18,009 bases of DNA from JANSYP01 sp038751255. Lineage in GTDB: Bacteria > Pseudomonadota > Alphaproteobacteria > Rhodobacterales > Rhodobacteraceae. The DNA is taken from NCBI GenBank assembly GCA_038751255.1, contig JBCDGN010000078.1:1-18009 (forward strand), read 5' to 3'. Shown piece by piece: positions 8,003 to 15,770 of this stretch. The position numbers were made by a program, and so were the translations under genes. The notes under the pieces are model-generated. The model did no database searches. It was not told the origin of the DNA and was given only the letters and a program-made list of their open reading frames with translations. Position 1 is the stretch's first letter. Every line of letters begins with the position of its first letter.

Positions 8003-8785
8003 ATGGTACAAACGCTTAGAAAACCAGAAATAATTGAAATTGCACGCCGCGAAGGGAAGGTGACGGTCGACCGACTCGTCGATTATTTCGGCGTGACCCC
8101 TCAGACAATCCGTCGTGATTTGACCGAACTGGCTGAGTCGGGCCAGTTGGAGCGCGTTCATGGCGGCGCAATCCTGCCCTCTGCGACCGTCAATATCGGC
8201 TATGATGAGCGTCGCGAACTGAACCAGCCGTCAAAAGTCGATATCGCGCGGGAATGCGTAAAGCATATTCCAGACGAATGTTCGCTTTTCCTCAATATCG
8301 GGACCACAACAGAAGCGGTGGCGGCAGAGCTCTACAATCACAGTGGTCTTTTGGTGGTCACCAACAACATGAACATCGCCATGCGGCTTTCCGGCAATAC
8401 CAATATCGAGGTTATCGTCACGGGTGGAAACTTGCGTCGCACCGATGGGGGTCTGGTTGGTGCCTATGCCCGCGAGACGATTTCTCAGTTTCGCTTCGAC
8501 TATGCTGTGATCGGCTGCTCCGCCTTGCATGAAGACGGTGATATCCTTGATTTCGACGTCCGCGAAGTAGGCGTCAGCAAGGCCATCATCAGCCGAAGCG
8601 ACAAAGTGTTTCTCGCTGCCGATCTTTCAAAATTCGAACGCAAGGCACCGGCCCGGATCGCATCCTTGGCAGATGTCGATATCTTCTTCACAAATGGCAA
8701 CCCTCCGCAGAAATGCAGAGAGTTTTGTCACGCGGCAGAGACCAAAGTGGTTTCTGCGCGGAAGACCAATCAATCCGCAAATTGA
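8003..8785 (+). CDS. glpR: DeoR-family repressor of glycerol catabolism
   Basis: Transcriptional regulator, 260 aa. Residues about 20-41 form the DeoR N-terminal helix-turn-helix (VTVDRLVDYFGVTPQTIRRD). RVHGGAI at 51-57 is the conserved linker of the family. The C-terminal DeoRC sensor domain contains LNIGTTTEAVAAEL, VVTNNMNIA and VTGGNLR, typical of the sugar-phosphate-binding fold. It is expected to bind glycerol 3-phosphate and control the divergent glpD operon; the intergenic TTCG half-sites support this. The ATG at 8003 has only a weak AGG nearby (GACAGGCC), consistent with low repressor expression. The gene converges with the oxidoreductase at 8824, leaving 38 bases between their stops. 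Confidence 0.92.
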   Translation: MVQTLRKPEIIEIARREGKVTVDRLVDYFGVTPQTIRRDLTELAESGQLERVHGGAILPSATVNIGYDERRELNQPSKVDIARECVKHIPDECSLFLNIGTTTEAVAAELYNHSGLLVVTNNMNIAMRLSGNTNIEVIVTGGNLRRTDGGLVGAYARETISQFRFDYAVIGCSALHEDGDILDFDVREVGVSKAIISRSDKVFLAADLSKFERKAPARIASLADVDIFFTNGNPPQKCREFCHAAETKVVSARKTNQSAN

Positions 8786-8823
8786 CTATGGCTGTCGCCA
8801 GTTAGATGATCTCAGATGCAGCC

Positions 8824-9492
8824 TTAGGACGCTGAAGCACATCTTTCGATTTCACTCACAGGTTTTGGCCACATCGTGCCGGAGCGCGGCGTGTCAATTC
8901 TGTAATCCGTTGCATGGGTGGTGAAGAATTTTTGCCCAAAGCGGCGTGCCGCAGAGATCGGATCTCGCGGATCACGTGCCACTTCTCCACCCGCATTGCC
9001 ATATCCATGCACAGCGCCCACGAAGGTAGAGCTGGTATAACGGCTATACTCCTGCAACTGATGCACGATCCCGCCCGATACCGTTGGGAAGGTCTCCTCC
9101 GAACTCAGCACAAGCCCAATCCGCTTGCCTTGGATCTCAGTTAGAACATGCTCTGAGGCTGGATGAGACGCGGCGACATAGCAAAACATCCGGTCAAAGA
9201 AGGCTTTGAGCTGAGCTGACATTCCGTACCAATAGATGGGTGTGGCCACAATCAGCCCCTCGGCGGGCAAAAAATCGTTGAAAAACAGCTCGCGATACCG
9301 GTCTTTGATTGCACAGCTACCATCTGCTAGGCGGCACTGACGACAATCCCCAAGAAATCCACCGAGAAACGTGTTCAAGTCTCGCAGGATCACCTCGTGA
9401 CCCGTTTCCTCAAGTCCGACGGCCACCTCTTTTGCGAGAAGCGTGGAGTTGCTGTTCCGCCTCGGGCTCGAGCAAAGAACAAGGGTTTTCAT
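8824..9492 (-). CDS. NAD(P)H-dependent flavodoxin-fold oxidoreductase
   Basis: Probable FMN-dependent NAD(P)H oxidoreductase of the flavodoxin/WrbA-like superfamily, 222 aa, cytoplasmic. Seen: an N-terminal beta strand and FMN phosphate loop (LVLCSSPRRNSNS, residues 4-16), three cysteines in GDCRQCRLADGSC (C50, C53, C60), and a second flavin-contact motif TPIYWYGMSAQLKAFFDRMF (84-103). The AAGGAGATCGCAGG stretch before the ATG is a strong ribosome-binding site. It is divergent from an HxlR regulator, with the shared inverted repeat falling between its predicted -35 and -10. That arrangement suggests induction by quinones, azo compounds or other electrophiles. The substrate is unknown. Confidence 0.85.
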   Translation of the reverse strand: MKTLVLCSSPRRNSNSTLLAKEVAVGLEETGHEVILRDLNTFLGGFLGDCRQCRLADGSCAIKDRYRELFFNDFLPAEGLIVATPIYWYGMSAQLKAFFDRMFCYVAASHPASEHVLTEIQGKRIGLVLSSEETFPTVSGGIVHQLQEYSRYTSSTFVGAVHGYGNAGGEVARDPRDPISAARRFGQKFFTTHATDYRIDTPRSGTMWPKPVSEIERCASAS

Positions 9493-9530
9493 CCTGCGAT
9501 CTCCTTCTTGGATGACCTACTGGGAAAACG

Positions 9531-9558
9531 CGTATATTGGGTAGTTACCAAGTGGCAA
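9531..9558 (-). promoter_or_regulatory. Predicted promoter of the flavodoxin-fold oxidoreductase
   Basis: On the minus strand TTGCCA (9558-9553) and TATACG (9536-9531) are separated by 16 bases and lie about 40 bases upstream of the ATG. The left arm of the inverted repeat at 9542-9551 occupies the spacer, so a bound regulator would block RNA polymerase. Confidence 0.45.
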
Positions 9559-9579
9559 GTACGCACCTTTTGGTAACTA
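9542..9579. promoter_or_regulatory. Perfect 10-bp inverted repeat, probable HxlR operator
   Basis: TAGTTACCAA (9542-9551) and TTGGTAACTA (9570-9579) are exact reverse complements separated by 18 bases. They sit in the 100-bp gap between the divergent oxidoreductase and HxlR genes. The centre-to-centre distance of 28 bases suggests two dimers or one dimer spanning nearly three turns. The right arm lies 13 bases before the regulator ATG, which would give autoregulation. Confidence 0.65.
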
Positions 9580-9592
9580 TTAGGAACATCCA

Positions 9593-9988
9593 ATGGCGAA
9601 GACAGACTATGAACCCAGCGTCTTCAGTGCGGACTGTTCTTCCCGTGATGCTCTTGAACTGATTGCCAGCAAATGGACCGTGCTGATCTTGTCTGCTTTG
9701 GCCGAGCAGCCGATGCGCAACGGTGCTCTCCTTCGACGGATCGATGGCATATCGCAGAAGATGCTGACCCAAACGCTTCGCGAGCTAGAAAGAAACGGGC
9801 TTGTCCTACGAGAGGATCGGAAAACCACGCCCCCGCATGTGACCTACCGGCTCAGCGACATCGGCGTGTCGCTGAGTTCGGCCTTGATCACACTGGATCG
9901 CTGGGCGGAACAGAATTTTGCAGAGCTTGATCAAGCAAGAGAGGTTTATGACCGCCAGAACGATCAGGATAATCCAAGGCCATCCTAA
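9593..9988 (+). CDS. HxlR-family transcriptional regulator
   Basis: Winged-helix dimeric regulator, 131 aa. The HxlR core is clear: ALELIASKWTVLILSAL (20-36), the recognition-helix region GISQKMLTQTLRELERNGLV (52-71), and the wing PPHVTYRLSDIGVSL (80-94). C15 lies just before the first core helix, the place of the redox-sensing cysteine in Bacillus YodB-type HxlR proteins, so thiol-based sensing is plausible. AGGA precedes the ATG by 7 bases. It is divergent from a flavodoxin-fold oxidoreductase and is presumably its repressor through the inverted repeat between them. The inducer is unknown. Confidence 0.9.
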   Translation: MAKTDYEPSVFSADCSSRDALELIASKWTVLILSALAEQPMRNGALLRRIDGISQKMLTQTLRELERNGLVLREDRKTTPPHVTYRLSDIGVSLSSALITLDRWAEQNFAELDQAREVYDRQNDQDNPRPS

Positions 9989-10024
9989 GGACATGACCCC
10001 AACGCCTGGCCCAGTTTCGACCTG

Positions 10025-10660
10025 TCAGCCGACGCCCTCGCGCCCTTTGGCCTCTTTGTAGTAAGCCCACAAAAGGCGCGCTGCGACACCGCGCCAAGGC
10101 GCCCAATCCTGGGACATTTCGCGCAATTTTTTCTCACTCGGGCGGGCCTCAAGCTCAAAAAGGAGCCGCGTGGCCTCTTGCAGTGCCAGATCGCCGGGCG
10201 CAAAAATATCGGCGCGCCCAAGCGAGAACATCGCATAGATCTCCGCTGTCCAACGCCCGATGCCTGGGACCGCGATCAGCTCTTCAACCACATGATCAGT
10301 GGGGATATCGCGCAAGTTTTTGTAGCGGATGCCAGATCCTGCAAGGGCTTTGGCGTAGCGGATTTTCTGCCGGGAAAGCCCGCACTCCCGTAAGTCCTGG
10401 TCAGAGGCTCTGTGGACTTTGCGCGGACCGGTCAGCTTAGCGTCTTTGAGCCGCCCCCAGATCGCAGCCGCCGCAGCCACGCTGACCTGTTGGCTCACAA
10501 TTGCTGCGAAAAGCGCCTCGAACCCGTCTTTGCGGCGCCTTAGTGGTAAGGGACCGGTTAGGGTTAGCGCATGGGCGAAACGGGGATCGGTCTCTGCGAG
10601 CCAGGCCGCCCCTTCGGCCACGCAAGCCGGTGTCTCAATGAGCCTCCCGACATGGCTCAT
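10025..10660 (-). CDS. DNA-3-methyladenine glycosylase (AlkA-type, HhH-GPD)
   Basis: Base-excision repair glycosylase that removes alkylated purines, 211 aa. Visible are KDGFEALFAAIVSQQVSVAA (44-63), the helix-hairpin-helix LIAVPGIGRWTAE (128-140) and the catalytic aspartate D157 in FAPGDLALQEA. WRGVAARLLWAYY near the end is typical of AlkA. It lacks the N-terminal domain of E. coli AlkA, as do many short bacterial homologues. I chose the ATG at 10660 because it overlaps the cobK stop as ATGA and is preceded by GGGGAG. The frame also allows an ATG 8 codons upstream without a ribosome site. It is co-transcribed with cobK, without an obvious functional link. Confidence 0.88.
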   Translation of the reverse strand: MSHVGRLIETPACVAEGAAWLAETDPRFAHALTLTGPLPLRRRKDGFEALFAAIVSQQVSVAAAAAIWGRLKDAKLTGPRKVHRASDQDLRECGLSRQKIRYAKALAGSGIRYKNLRDIPTDHVVEELIAVPGIGRWTAEIYAMFSLGRADIFAPGDLALQEATRLLFELEARPSEKKLREMSQDWAPWRGVAARLLWAYYKEAKGREGVG

Positions 10661-11391
10661 GCTGGGCTCCCCTGATTTAGCCAAGTGAGGGCTTCGTTCA
10701 CGCTTTCGAACACCCGGTCACCGGGAGGTGCAGGGCGGTCAATCATCACGACGATCAGACCCAGGCGCCTTGCGGCCAAGAGCTTTGCGCGGCCCGCCTC
10801 CCCGCCTGAATTTTTGGTCACCACCCACTCAATTCCTTCGCGTTCGAACAGTTGCGCCTCTTCCTGCCAAGTCCGAGCCGGCAGGCCAAGTACCAGTTTC
10901 GCTTTTGGGATCGGCAAAGGCTCCTTTGGGGGATCGATCATCCGGATCACCACCTGCTGCGCTTGGAGCCCGGCAAATGCGTCAATGCGTTGCCGTCCGA
11001 TCGCTAGAAATACACGCGCCGCATTGGGGATCGTCGCAATGGCCGCGGCGTCGTCTGGAACCAGGCGCCAATTATCCTCTGCGTCCGGTTGCCAGGAAGG
11101 CCGCAGGATTTGACGATATGCGACAGAGACCCGATCGCAAACTGCACGACTGCGCGCGCTTATACGCACCGCAAAGGGATGCGTCGCATCAATTACAGCG
11201 GTGATTTTCTCGGTTTTCAAATAGTCTGCAAATCCCTCAGCGCTGCCAAAACCGCCGCGTCTTACAGGCAGAGCGAGGGGGGCGGGCTTTGTGGTCGCTC
11301 CAGCAAGAGACACCCGTGCGCCTTTCAATCCGGATAGCTTTTCCGCCAAGTCGCGGCCCTCAACCGTGCCCCCGAGGATGAGTAACGTCAT
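10657..11391 (-). CDS. cobK: Precorrin-6A reductase (CobK/CbiJ family)
   Basis: Cobalamin biosynthesis enzyme that reduces the corrin-ring intermediate precorrin-6A (or cobalt-precorrin-6A) with a nicotinamide cofactor; 244 aa, cytoplasmic. Seen: the N-terminal nucleotide-binding motif LLILGGTVEGRDLA (3-16), ITAVIDATHPFA (63-74), IGRQRI (131-136) and VTKNSGG (191-197), all characteristic of CobK/CbiJ. The gene appears complete. The region immediately upstream is odd: the last codons of a decayed transposase frame overlap the ATG as ATGA, and there is only a weak ribosome site (GATGGGCACAAG). The original upstream gene and promoter have been displaced, and expression may now depend on a promoter inside the inserted DNA. 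Confidence 0.92.
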   Translation of the reverse strand: MTLLILGGTVEGRDLAEKLSGLKGARVSLAGATTKPAPLALPVRRGGFGSAEGFADYLKTEKITAVIDATHPFAVRISARSRAVCDRVSVAYRQILRPSWQPDAEDNWRLVPDDAAAIATIPNAARVFLAIGRQRIDAFAGLQAQQVVIRMIDPPKEPLPIPKAKLVLGLPARTWQEEAQLFEREGIEWVVTKNSGGEAGRAKLLAARRLGLIVVMIDRPAPPGDRVFESVNEALTWLNQGSPA

Positions 11392-11803
11392 CTTGTGCCC
11401 ATCTGCATCTGACTGCTGGCAATAGCTCCGATATAACGCAGGCGCGCCAATGCTGCGCCCGACGCCAGTGTTTTTTTTGCGCCATTGGCCGCGATCCGGT
11501 GCGGCTTGACATGGCTCGTGTCGATCAGGAGGGTCGAAAGATCAGCCGTTTCGCGCGCCAAAGCGTCAAACACGCGCGCGAACATGACCAGCCTGCGACC
11601 AGCGTTTGTAGCGATTGTTCAGCGCCTTGGCTGGACCGTGTGCGACAGGCATGACCGACCAACGATCGCCGCGTTGGATACATAAAATAGTCCCAGGCAG
11701 CGCCCGAGGGCCCTCCACGCGCGGCACGCCACATGGGCTGGTTCGGAAGCAAGCGGCTGATTTTATTGAATTGGTCTTCGGTGAGCCAGACACTCGACAA
11801 CAT
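11391..11803 (-). pseudogene. IS5-family transposase fragment, frameshifted and truncated
   Basis: Three reading frames must be joined to recover a recognisable N-terminal half of an IS5-type DDE transposase. LTEDQFNKISRLLPNQP (start near 11803) is followed in a second frame by CGVPRVEGPRALPG and NNRYKRWSQAGHV (about 11745-11580), then in a third frame by FDALARETADLSTLLIDTSH and VKPHRIAANGAKK. LIDTSHVKPHR matches the first catalytic aspartate region. The rest of the catalytic domain is missing: after a run of eight A (minus strand, about 11470) the sequence becomes unrelated and ends at the cobK start. Non-functional. Confidence 0.7.
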
Positions 11804-12156
11804 GAAACCTCCCAGATTTCACATCTTGGTTCACATCGCCGTTTTGGATCTACGCCCTAGGGTCAAATTGGTGCGGTTACTTGTGTCTCTCATGAGCGTT
11901 TTTTGATTTTCCCGGTAGAATGAGACTACCCCGCTAGCGCTGGATCGTCAAAGTTTGAAGCCTGTGCAGGCGCTGGAGACGGTTGCCGCAATAGAGTATT
12001 GTCACGCTCTCATCCGCGGGTTGGTTACCACCTTACCAAATGCGACGTGGGATTGCCTCTCTCTAAGCTCGGGTATTTGCCCCAACGCACTCCGAGGATT
12101 TCCCCGTCAATGGCTGTCATCTCCAGCGTGCTGCACAGGCAGCCTGGAGATGCTTT
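11804..12156. other. Intergenic remnant between two decayed insertion sequences
   Basis: A 353-base stretch with no supportable gene. The side next to 12156 probably belongs to the downstream non-coding end of the IS110-type element, and the side next to 11804 to the upstream end of the IS5-type element. I could not locate terminal inverted repeats or target duplications. GGTAG and CTACC flank a 7-base loop near 11914-11930, a weak hairpin of unclear meaning. Confidence 0.4.
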
Positions 12157-13230
12157 TCAGATGTTCAACGCCGTCTTACGGGCGATGGCGGCCAGCACGC
12201 GGGGTTGCGGTTTCCCTGTCCTGTTCAGAGCACGATACCGCTTGCAGAGCCTGACTTGCGCTTTCCAGCCGATGTCTTTGTTGTGCTGCGGCAGATGAGC
12301 TGAACGCTTCAGATAAGGATGTCGTTCTTTCGGTGGGTGACGGTACGACCAACCGGCGTCGACCAACTTGGTTCGCGCCAGAGCGTTACCTGTTTTGGTC
12401 AACCGACAACGTCGCGTCGTGCTTCCGCTGGAGCTCTCACTCGGGACAAGGCCGAGCCAAGCCATCAATTGGCGGGGGTTTTCGAACCGGATGATGTCAC
12501 CAATCTCAGCCACCACGGTTGTGGCGATTGTGGTGTTGACACCACACAAGGCAAGAAGAGCATCAACAACTGGTGCAAAAAGCCAGCCCGGAACAGCGTG
12601 CTCGATGGCCTCGTTCAATGTCTCCACTAATCTTCGGCCTGCGCGACCGCGCGTTTGTATACTTCGAATGCAAGCTGCGGATGGGGGAACCGGAACTTGC
12701 GCATCTCTGCCGGCCACCGGCGGTGGCGCTGTGTCCAATATTGCCCGCTCTCGTAACGAAGGCCGTGGCGTATCAGAAAGCTTAGGAACTGTTGCTTAGC
12801 GGTCTTAACAGCATCCATAGCCTGCTTACGGGCACGTATCAGGTCACGTATCGCCTCTTGTTCTTCATCAGGTGTCCAGATCGGGTCAATTCCCCAGCCC
12901 GCCAACGCCGCGCCGGCATCTCGGCATCGCGTCGGTCTGTCTTTATTCGGTCGCCGGATTTGCGCGTAATCATGGATGGCGCGACGACTGCACATTCAAA
13001 TCCGAGCTTTGTCAGGAGCCGGTGTAAACCATAGCCACACGTCCCAGCTTCTTGGCAAAAAGACGATCTGCGCCTTGTCTTCGCCGGCGTTTTTATAAGT
13101 CGCAGTACAGCGTCCACCGAGTTGACAATAGTTCCGTGAAACCTGATCTCGCCCACACGACCGTGCTCGGCAACAGCCACGCTATCGTATCTTTATGGAC
13201 GTCCAGCCCCATAAACAGCATTTTATTCAT
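12157..13230 (-). pseudogene. IS110-family transposase, inactivated by three frameshifts
   Basis: A DEDD-type recombinase split over frames. MNKMLFMGLDVHKDTIA (from 13230) has the first catalytic Asp. After a shift near 13180 the frame reads VAEHGRVGEIRFHGTIVNS and later QEAGTCGYGLHRLLTKLGF, with DRIKTDRRDAEM. After a shift near 12885 it reads WTPDEEQEAIRDLIRARKQA. After a shift near 12640 it reads GRRLVETLNEAIEHAVPGW, then the Transposase_20 region with IGDIIRFENPRQLMAWLGLV and PSESSSG, where the catalytic Ser of this family lies, ending ARKTALNI. All domains are present in order, so the element was full length before decay. Length (about 355 codons) fits the family. Confidence 0.88.
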
Positions 13231-13511
13231 TCGTTTTCTCCGTCGAACAATTTCCGTTCACCGAGAAAATCACGGGCACGAAGCCTGCCGCAAAACGCAC
13301 ATCCGGTCAGAGCTGTTGGGTCAGCAGAGATGGTGATGACTGCGAGCGGCCACTTCGGCTTACCAAAATCATCTGCCAGGACGCCTATGTGGTCCTCTGT
13401 TGCAAGCGACGGTTTCAAACATCCAAATCTAAGTTTTTTAGATACCAGCGGTCGTTGCCAAAGTGTGTCTGCAACTCGACCTTGGGGTCCGGGCGCAAAC
13501 ACAGGTGTTTG
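13231..13511 (-). other. Non-coding stretch upstream of the IS110 transposase, possible element left end
   Basis: 281 bases between the 5' end of the IS110-type transposase and the oxidoreductase stop. It contains an open frame of 91 codons (13502-13227) that I do not recognise and do not trust as a gene. In IS110-group elements the region upstream of the transposase carries the bridge RNA that guides target choice, so a relic of such an RNA may lie here. This is inference from position only; I could not fold the sequence convincingly. Confidence 0.3.
13496..13511. repeat. 16-bp palindrome abutting the oxidoreductase stop codon
   Basis: CAAACACAGGTGTTTG: two 7-base arms, exact reverse complements around AG. 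In RNA it would form a 6-bp stem with a 4-base loop. It directly follows the stop codon of the minus-strand oxidoreductase gene and has no U tract. It may be a weak terminator or an insertion target of the adjacent element. Confidence 0.5.
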
Positions 13512-14690
13512 TCAGCCATTGAAACGCGCGTTCCAGATCTCAGTGCGCGCCGCGTCGCGTTCCTCATAGGCGCGTATCGCCAGGGGCAGTTCCTCTGGGC
13601 CGGTCAGCTCACGCCCTTCCGACAGTTCAGTGAGCCGCATCGTATACCAAGCCGTCACGCCGCCTTCTGGCGGATCTTGAAACCTCGGAAAGCTGGGCGA
13701 TCGGGCGTCTCCGGCCAGCCAAGCATTGGGCAGTGAGGGATCGAGTACGAGTGCACGCGCCAATCCAATGACATCAATGCCTGCCTCCAAGGCATCACGC
13801 GCTTGTTCATAGGTCTTGAAGCCACCTGTGAGCATCAAGGGCTTTGAGGTCAAACGACGTGCCCGGTGCGCGAAATCCAGAAAGTAAGGCCCCTTGCCCG
13901 AAGCATCAGACGCCGAAGGCGCGCCCGGAAAGTAGGTGCCGCCACTGATATCGATAAGATCGATGCTTGTTGCATCAAGCGCCTTGACGACATCGAGCGC
14001 CTCTTCCTCCGTCAACCCACCTTGCAATTGATCCGTCGCATTGAGTTTGATCCCCACCGGAAACTCTGAGCCAACCTGTTCTCGGACGGCGTCGACAACC
14101 TCCAAAATGAGGCGCATGCGGTTTTCAATGGGACCACCATGGTCATCGGTCCGTCGGTTGAAGAGCGGCGATAAAAATTGGCTCAGCAGGAAACCATGTG
14201 CTGCGTGTATCTGAACGCCGTTGAAACCGAGTTCTTTGGCCAAACCAGCGGTCCGCGCAAACTCTTCTGGCAGCTGCGCGATCTCATCCATCGATAGGGC
14301 ATCACAGCTCAACGCTTTCAGCGCAAGCGCGCTTGGCCCAACAGGTTTACTGATCGGCGGATGCGCCATCGCGCCGGCATGGCCAAGCTGTAGCCAAAGG
14401 TGCGCGTTATTGGTTGCGCCAGCTTCCGACAGCCGCTTGAATTGTTCCAGATCCGCATCGTTTCGCAGGACCAGATTGCCAGGTTTTTCCGCAACTCTTG
14501 GATTGCCCTGCACCTCACCGATAATCGCCAGCGCCAAGCCGCCTTCGGCCCATCGGCGATACAGGTTGATCTGCAGGTCAGTAGGATTGCCTCGCCCGTC
14601 CCCGAGTGAATCCGACATCGCCGATTTCGCAATTCGGTTTTTTAGGACGACGCCGCATGGCAGCTTTAGGTCGCTGGATAGAAGCTGCAT
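13512..14690 (-). CDS. NADH:flavin oxidoreductase / Old Yellow Enzyme family protein
   Basis: FMN-dependent TIM-barrel oxidoreductase, 392 aa, probably reducing activated alkenes with NAD(P)H. Seen: LKLPCGVVLKNRIAKSAMSD (8-27), LWLQLGHAGAMA (98-109), the active-site histidine pair in IHAAHGFLLSQFLSPLFNRR (161-180; H162, H165), DDHGGPIENRMRL (182-194), ISGGTYFPGAP and the C-terminal phosphate site LTGGFKT with IGLARALVLDP. F167 stands where many relatives have the tyrosine proton donor (HGY). There is no iron-sulfur or second flavin domain. The ATG at 14690 begins the conserved region and has GGAGCGA upstream; the frame extends 42 codons further without family resemblance. It is flanked on both sides by insertion-sequence remnants. 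The substrate is unknown. Confidence 0.88.
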   Translation of the reverse strand: MQLLSSDLKLPCGVVLKNRIAKSAMSDSLGDGRGNPTDLQINLYRRWAEGGLALAIIGEVQGNPRVAEKPGNLVLRNDADLEQFKRLSEAGATNNAHLWLQLGHAGAMAHPPISKPVGPSALALKALSCDALSMDEIAQLPEEFARTAGLAKELGFNGVQIHAAHGFLLSQFLSPLFNRRTDDHGGPIENRMRLILEVVDAVREQVGSEFPVGIKLNATDQLQGGLTEEEALDVVKALDATSIDLIDISGGTYFPGAPSASDASGKGPYFLDFAHRARRLTSKPLMLTGGFKTYEQARDALEAGIDVIGLARALVLDPSLPNAWLAGDARSPSFPRFQDPPEGGVTAWYTMRLTELSEGRELTGPEELPLAIRAYEERDAARTEIWNARFNG

Positions 14691-15390
14691 GTCTGTCTCG
14701 CTCCGTTTCAGGCGCTGCGATTTATAGTGATCAACGCATGATATGGAATGCGCTTGCGGGTCTGATCGCAATGTTCGCATCGGAAATGAACGCGGCATAT
14801 CGGACAAGCGAAGCAACCTGTGGGCTTCCGGCCCAGAGGTGAGTGGCCCTGCATAAGCTGTTCCATGTCAGTGTTCTTGGATCACAATCGCGTCTTCGTT
14901 TTGGGATTAAAAAAGCCGATCTTGCACATCTCGATTTCAGATTCCGTGGTGGTACCAGCGTTGGCGCTTAGGGCGTAGACCTATCACACTTTCGGGATGG
15001 CCTGATGCTTTGACGAATTTGGTGGCGACGAAATTCATAATTGGCAAGCCCACAAAGCCCGCGGCAATGATATCAGCAGGGTATTCATAGATCCGATGCG
15101 CAGGACTAAGGCACGCCTTGGTGCAAAAGAGCAATCCGGTTCGTCGGGACCGAGAACACAACCACATACATGAACGCAGCGGCAAATTTCGGGAAAAGGA
15201 GCGGCCCTGACATCCATCGGGCAAGGCGGCATGACCATTTAGAGCCGCGTTGGACCGCTGTGATCAGTCTCTCGCTTCATCCCGAAAAGGTCTGCGCCTG
15301 CAAGGGAGAGTACTGGCGCAGCTTCTATGCCGTTTGGGGTTCTCTTCGGCGATCTACCGCCTCAGCAAGTGGGTTTGCCGCCTCTACCGG
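14691..15390. other. Non-coding or degenerate region, left half
   Basis: No intact gene seen. Minus-strand stretches look protein-like in two frames, for example KFAAAFMYVVVFSVPTNRIA (hydrophobic, around 15190-15130) and, in another frame, YEYPADIIAAGFVGLPIMNF (around 15095-15035), ending at a stop at 14937. They could be fragments of a decayed membrane-protein gene. The first 150 bases also contain the probable promoter region of the oxidoreductase. I do not recognise the family. Confidence 0.35.
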
Positions 15391-15720
15391 TCAGATAGGG
15401 TCGTCTGCCAGGAACTCAGTTGTCACTTCCATCACGGCGCCGCAGTACTTTTGCAGCAAGGTCAAGTCGTGTGCCAAGAACCGGAGCAACGTGTCTTCCA
15501 AGACTTAGGCCTTTAGATTGGTCAAACCCAATGTTTGTTGGCATTGGATGACGCTGCCGACTGATAGGTCGACATCGGTGAGCGACGGAATCGAATTCTT
15601 AGCGGCGTAGAAGCTCACGTGGGATTGCGGGGACATGATCGTGCTGGCCAAGAGCTTTTCGACATTCAGCTTAGTCGGGATCGCTTAGGTTAAAAACACC
15701 ACCAAGCCCGCGGTGAACAT
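15391..15720 (-). pseudogene. Decayed open frame of unknown family
   Basis: One minus-strand frame runs 110 codons from an ATG at 15720 to a TGA at 15391, interrupted only by TAA codons at 15685-15687 and 15505-15507. Translated stretches look like real protein: AIPTKLNVEKLLASTIMSPQ, then DLSVGSVIQCQQTLGLTNLK, then DTLLRFLAHDLTLLQKYCGA. I cannot name the family. It may belong to the same former gene as the fragment at 15771-15956. The coding origin is inferred only from composition and uninterrupted length. Confidence 0.3.
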
Positions 15721-15770
15721 GGACCCAATGCCGCCGCGGTCCAGTCGCTCATCTGGAAAAAAGCAGCATT

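Noticed and set aside
1..8785. Looked for glycerol kinase (glpK) or facilitator (glpF) genes in the operon
   Set aside because: None is present in the window; glpK could lie beyond the left edge after glpV.
8786..8823. Possible terminator between the convergent glpR and oxidoreductase genes
   Set aside because: Only a 4-bp stem (TGGC with GCCA) and no U tract; too weak to call.
13227..13502. A 91-codon minus-strand frame between the IS110 transposase and the oxidoreductase
   Set aside because: No family resemblance; it overlaps the transposase start and probably lies in the element's non-coding end.
15170..15516. Overlapping plus-strand open frames of 112 and 88 codons
   Set aside because: Both are rich in Ser/Arg/Cys in a shadow-like pattern, and the minus strand reads more like protein. 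Neither has a recognisable motif.
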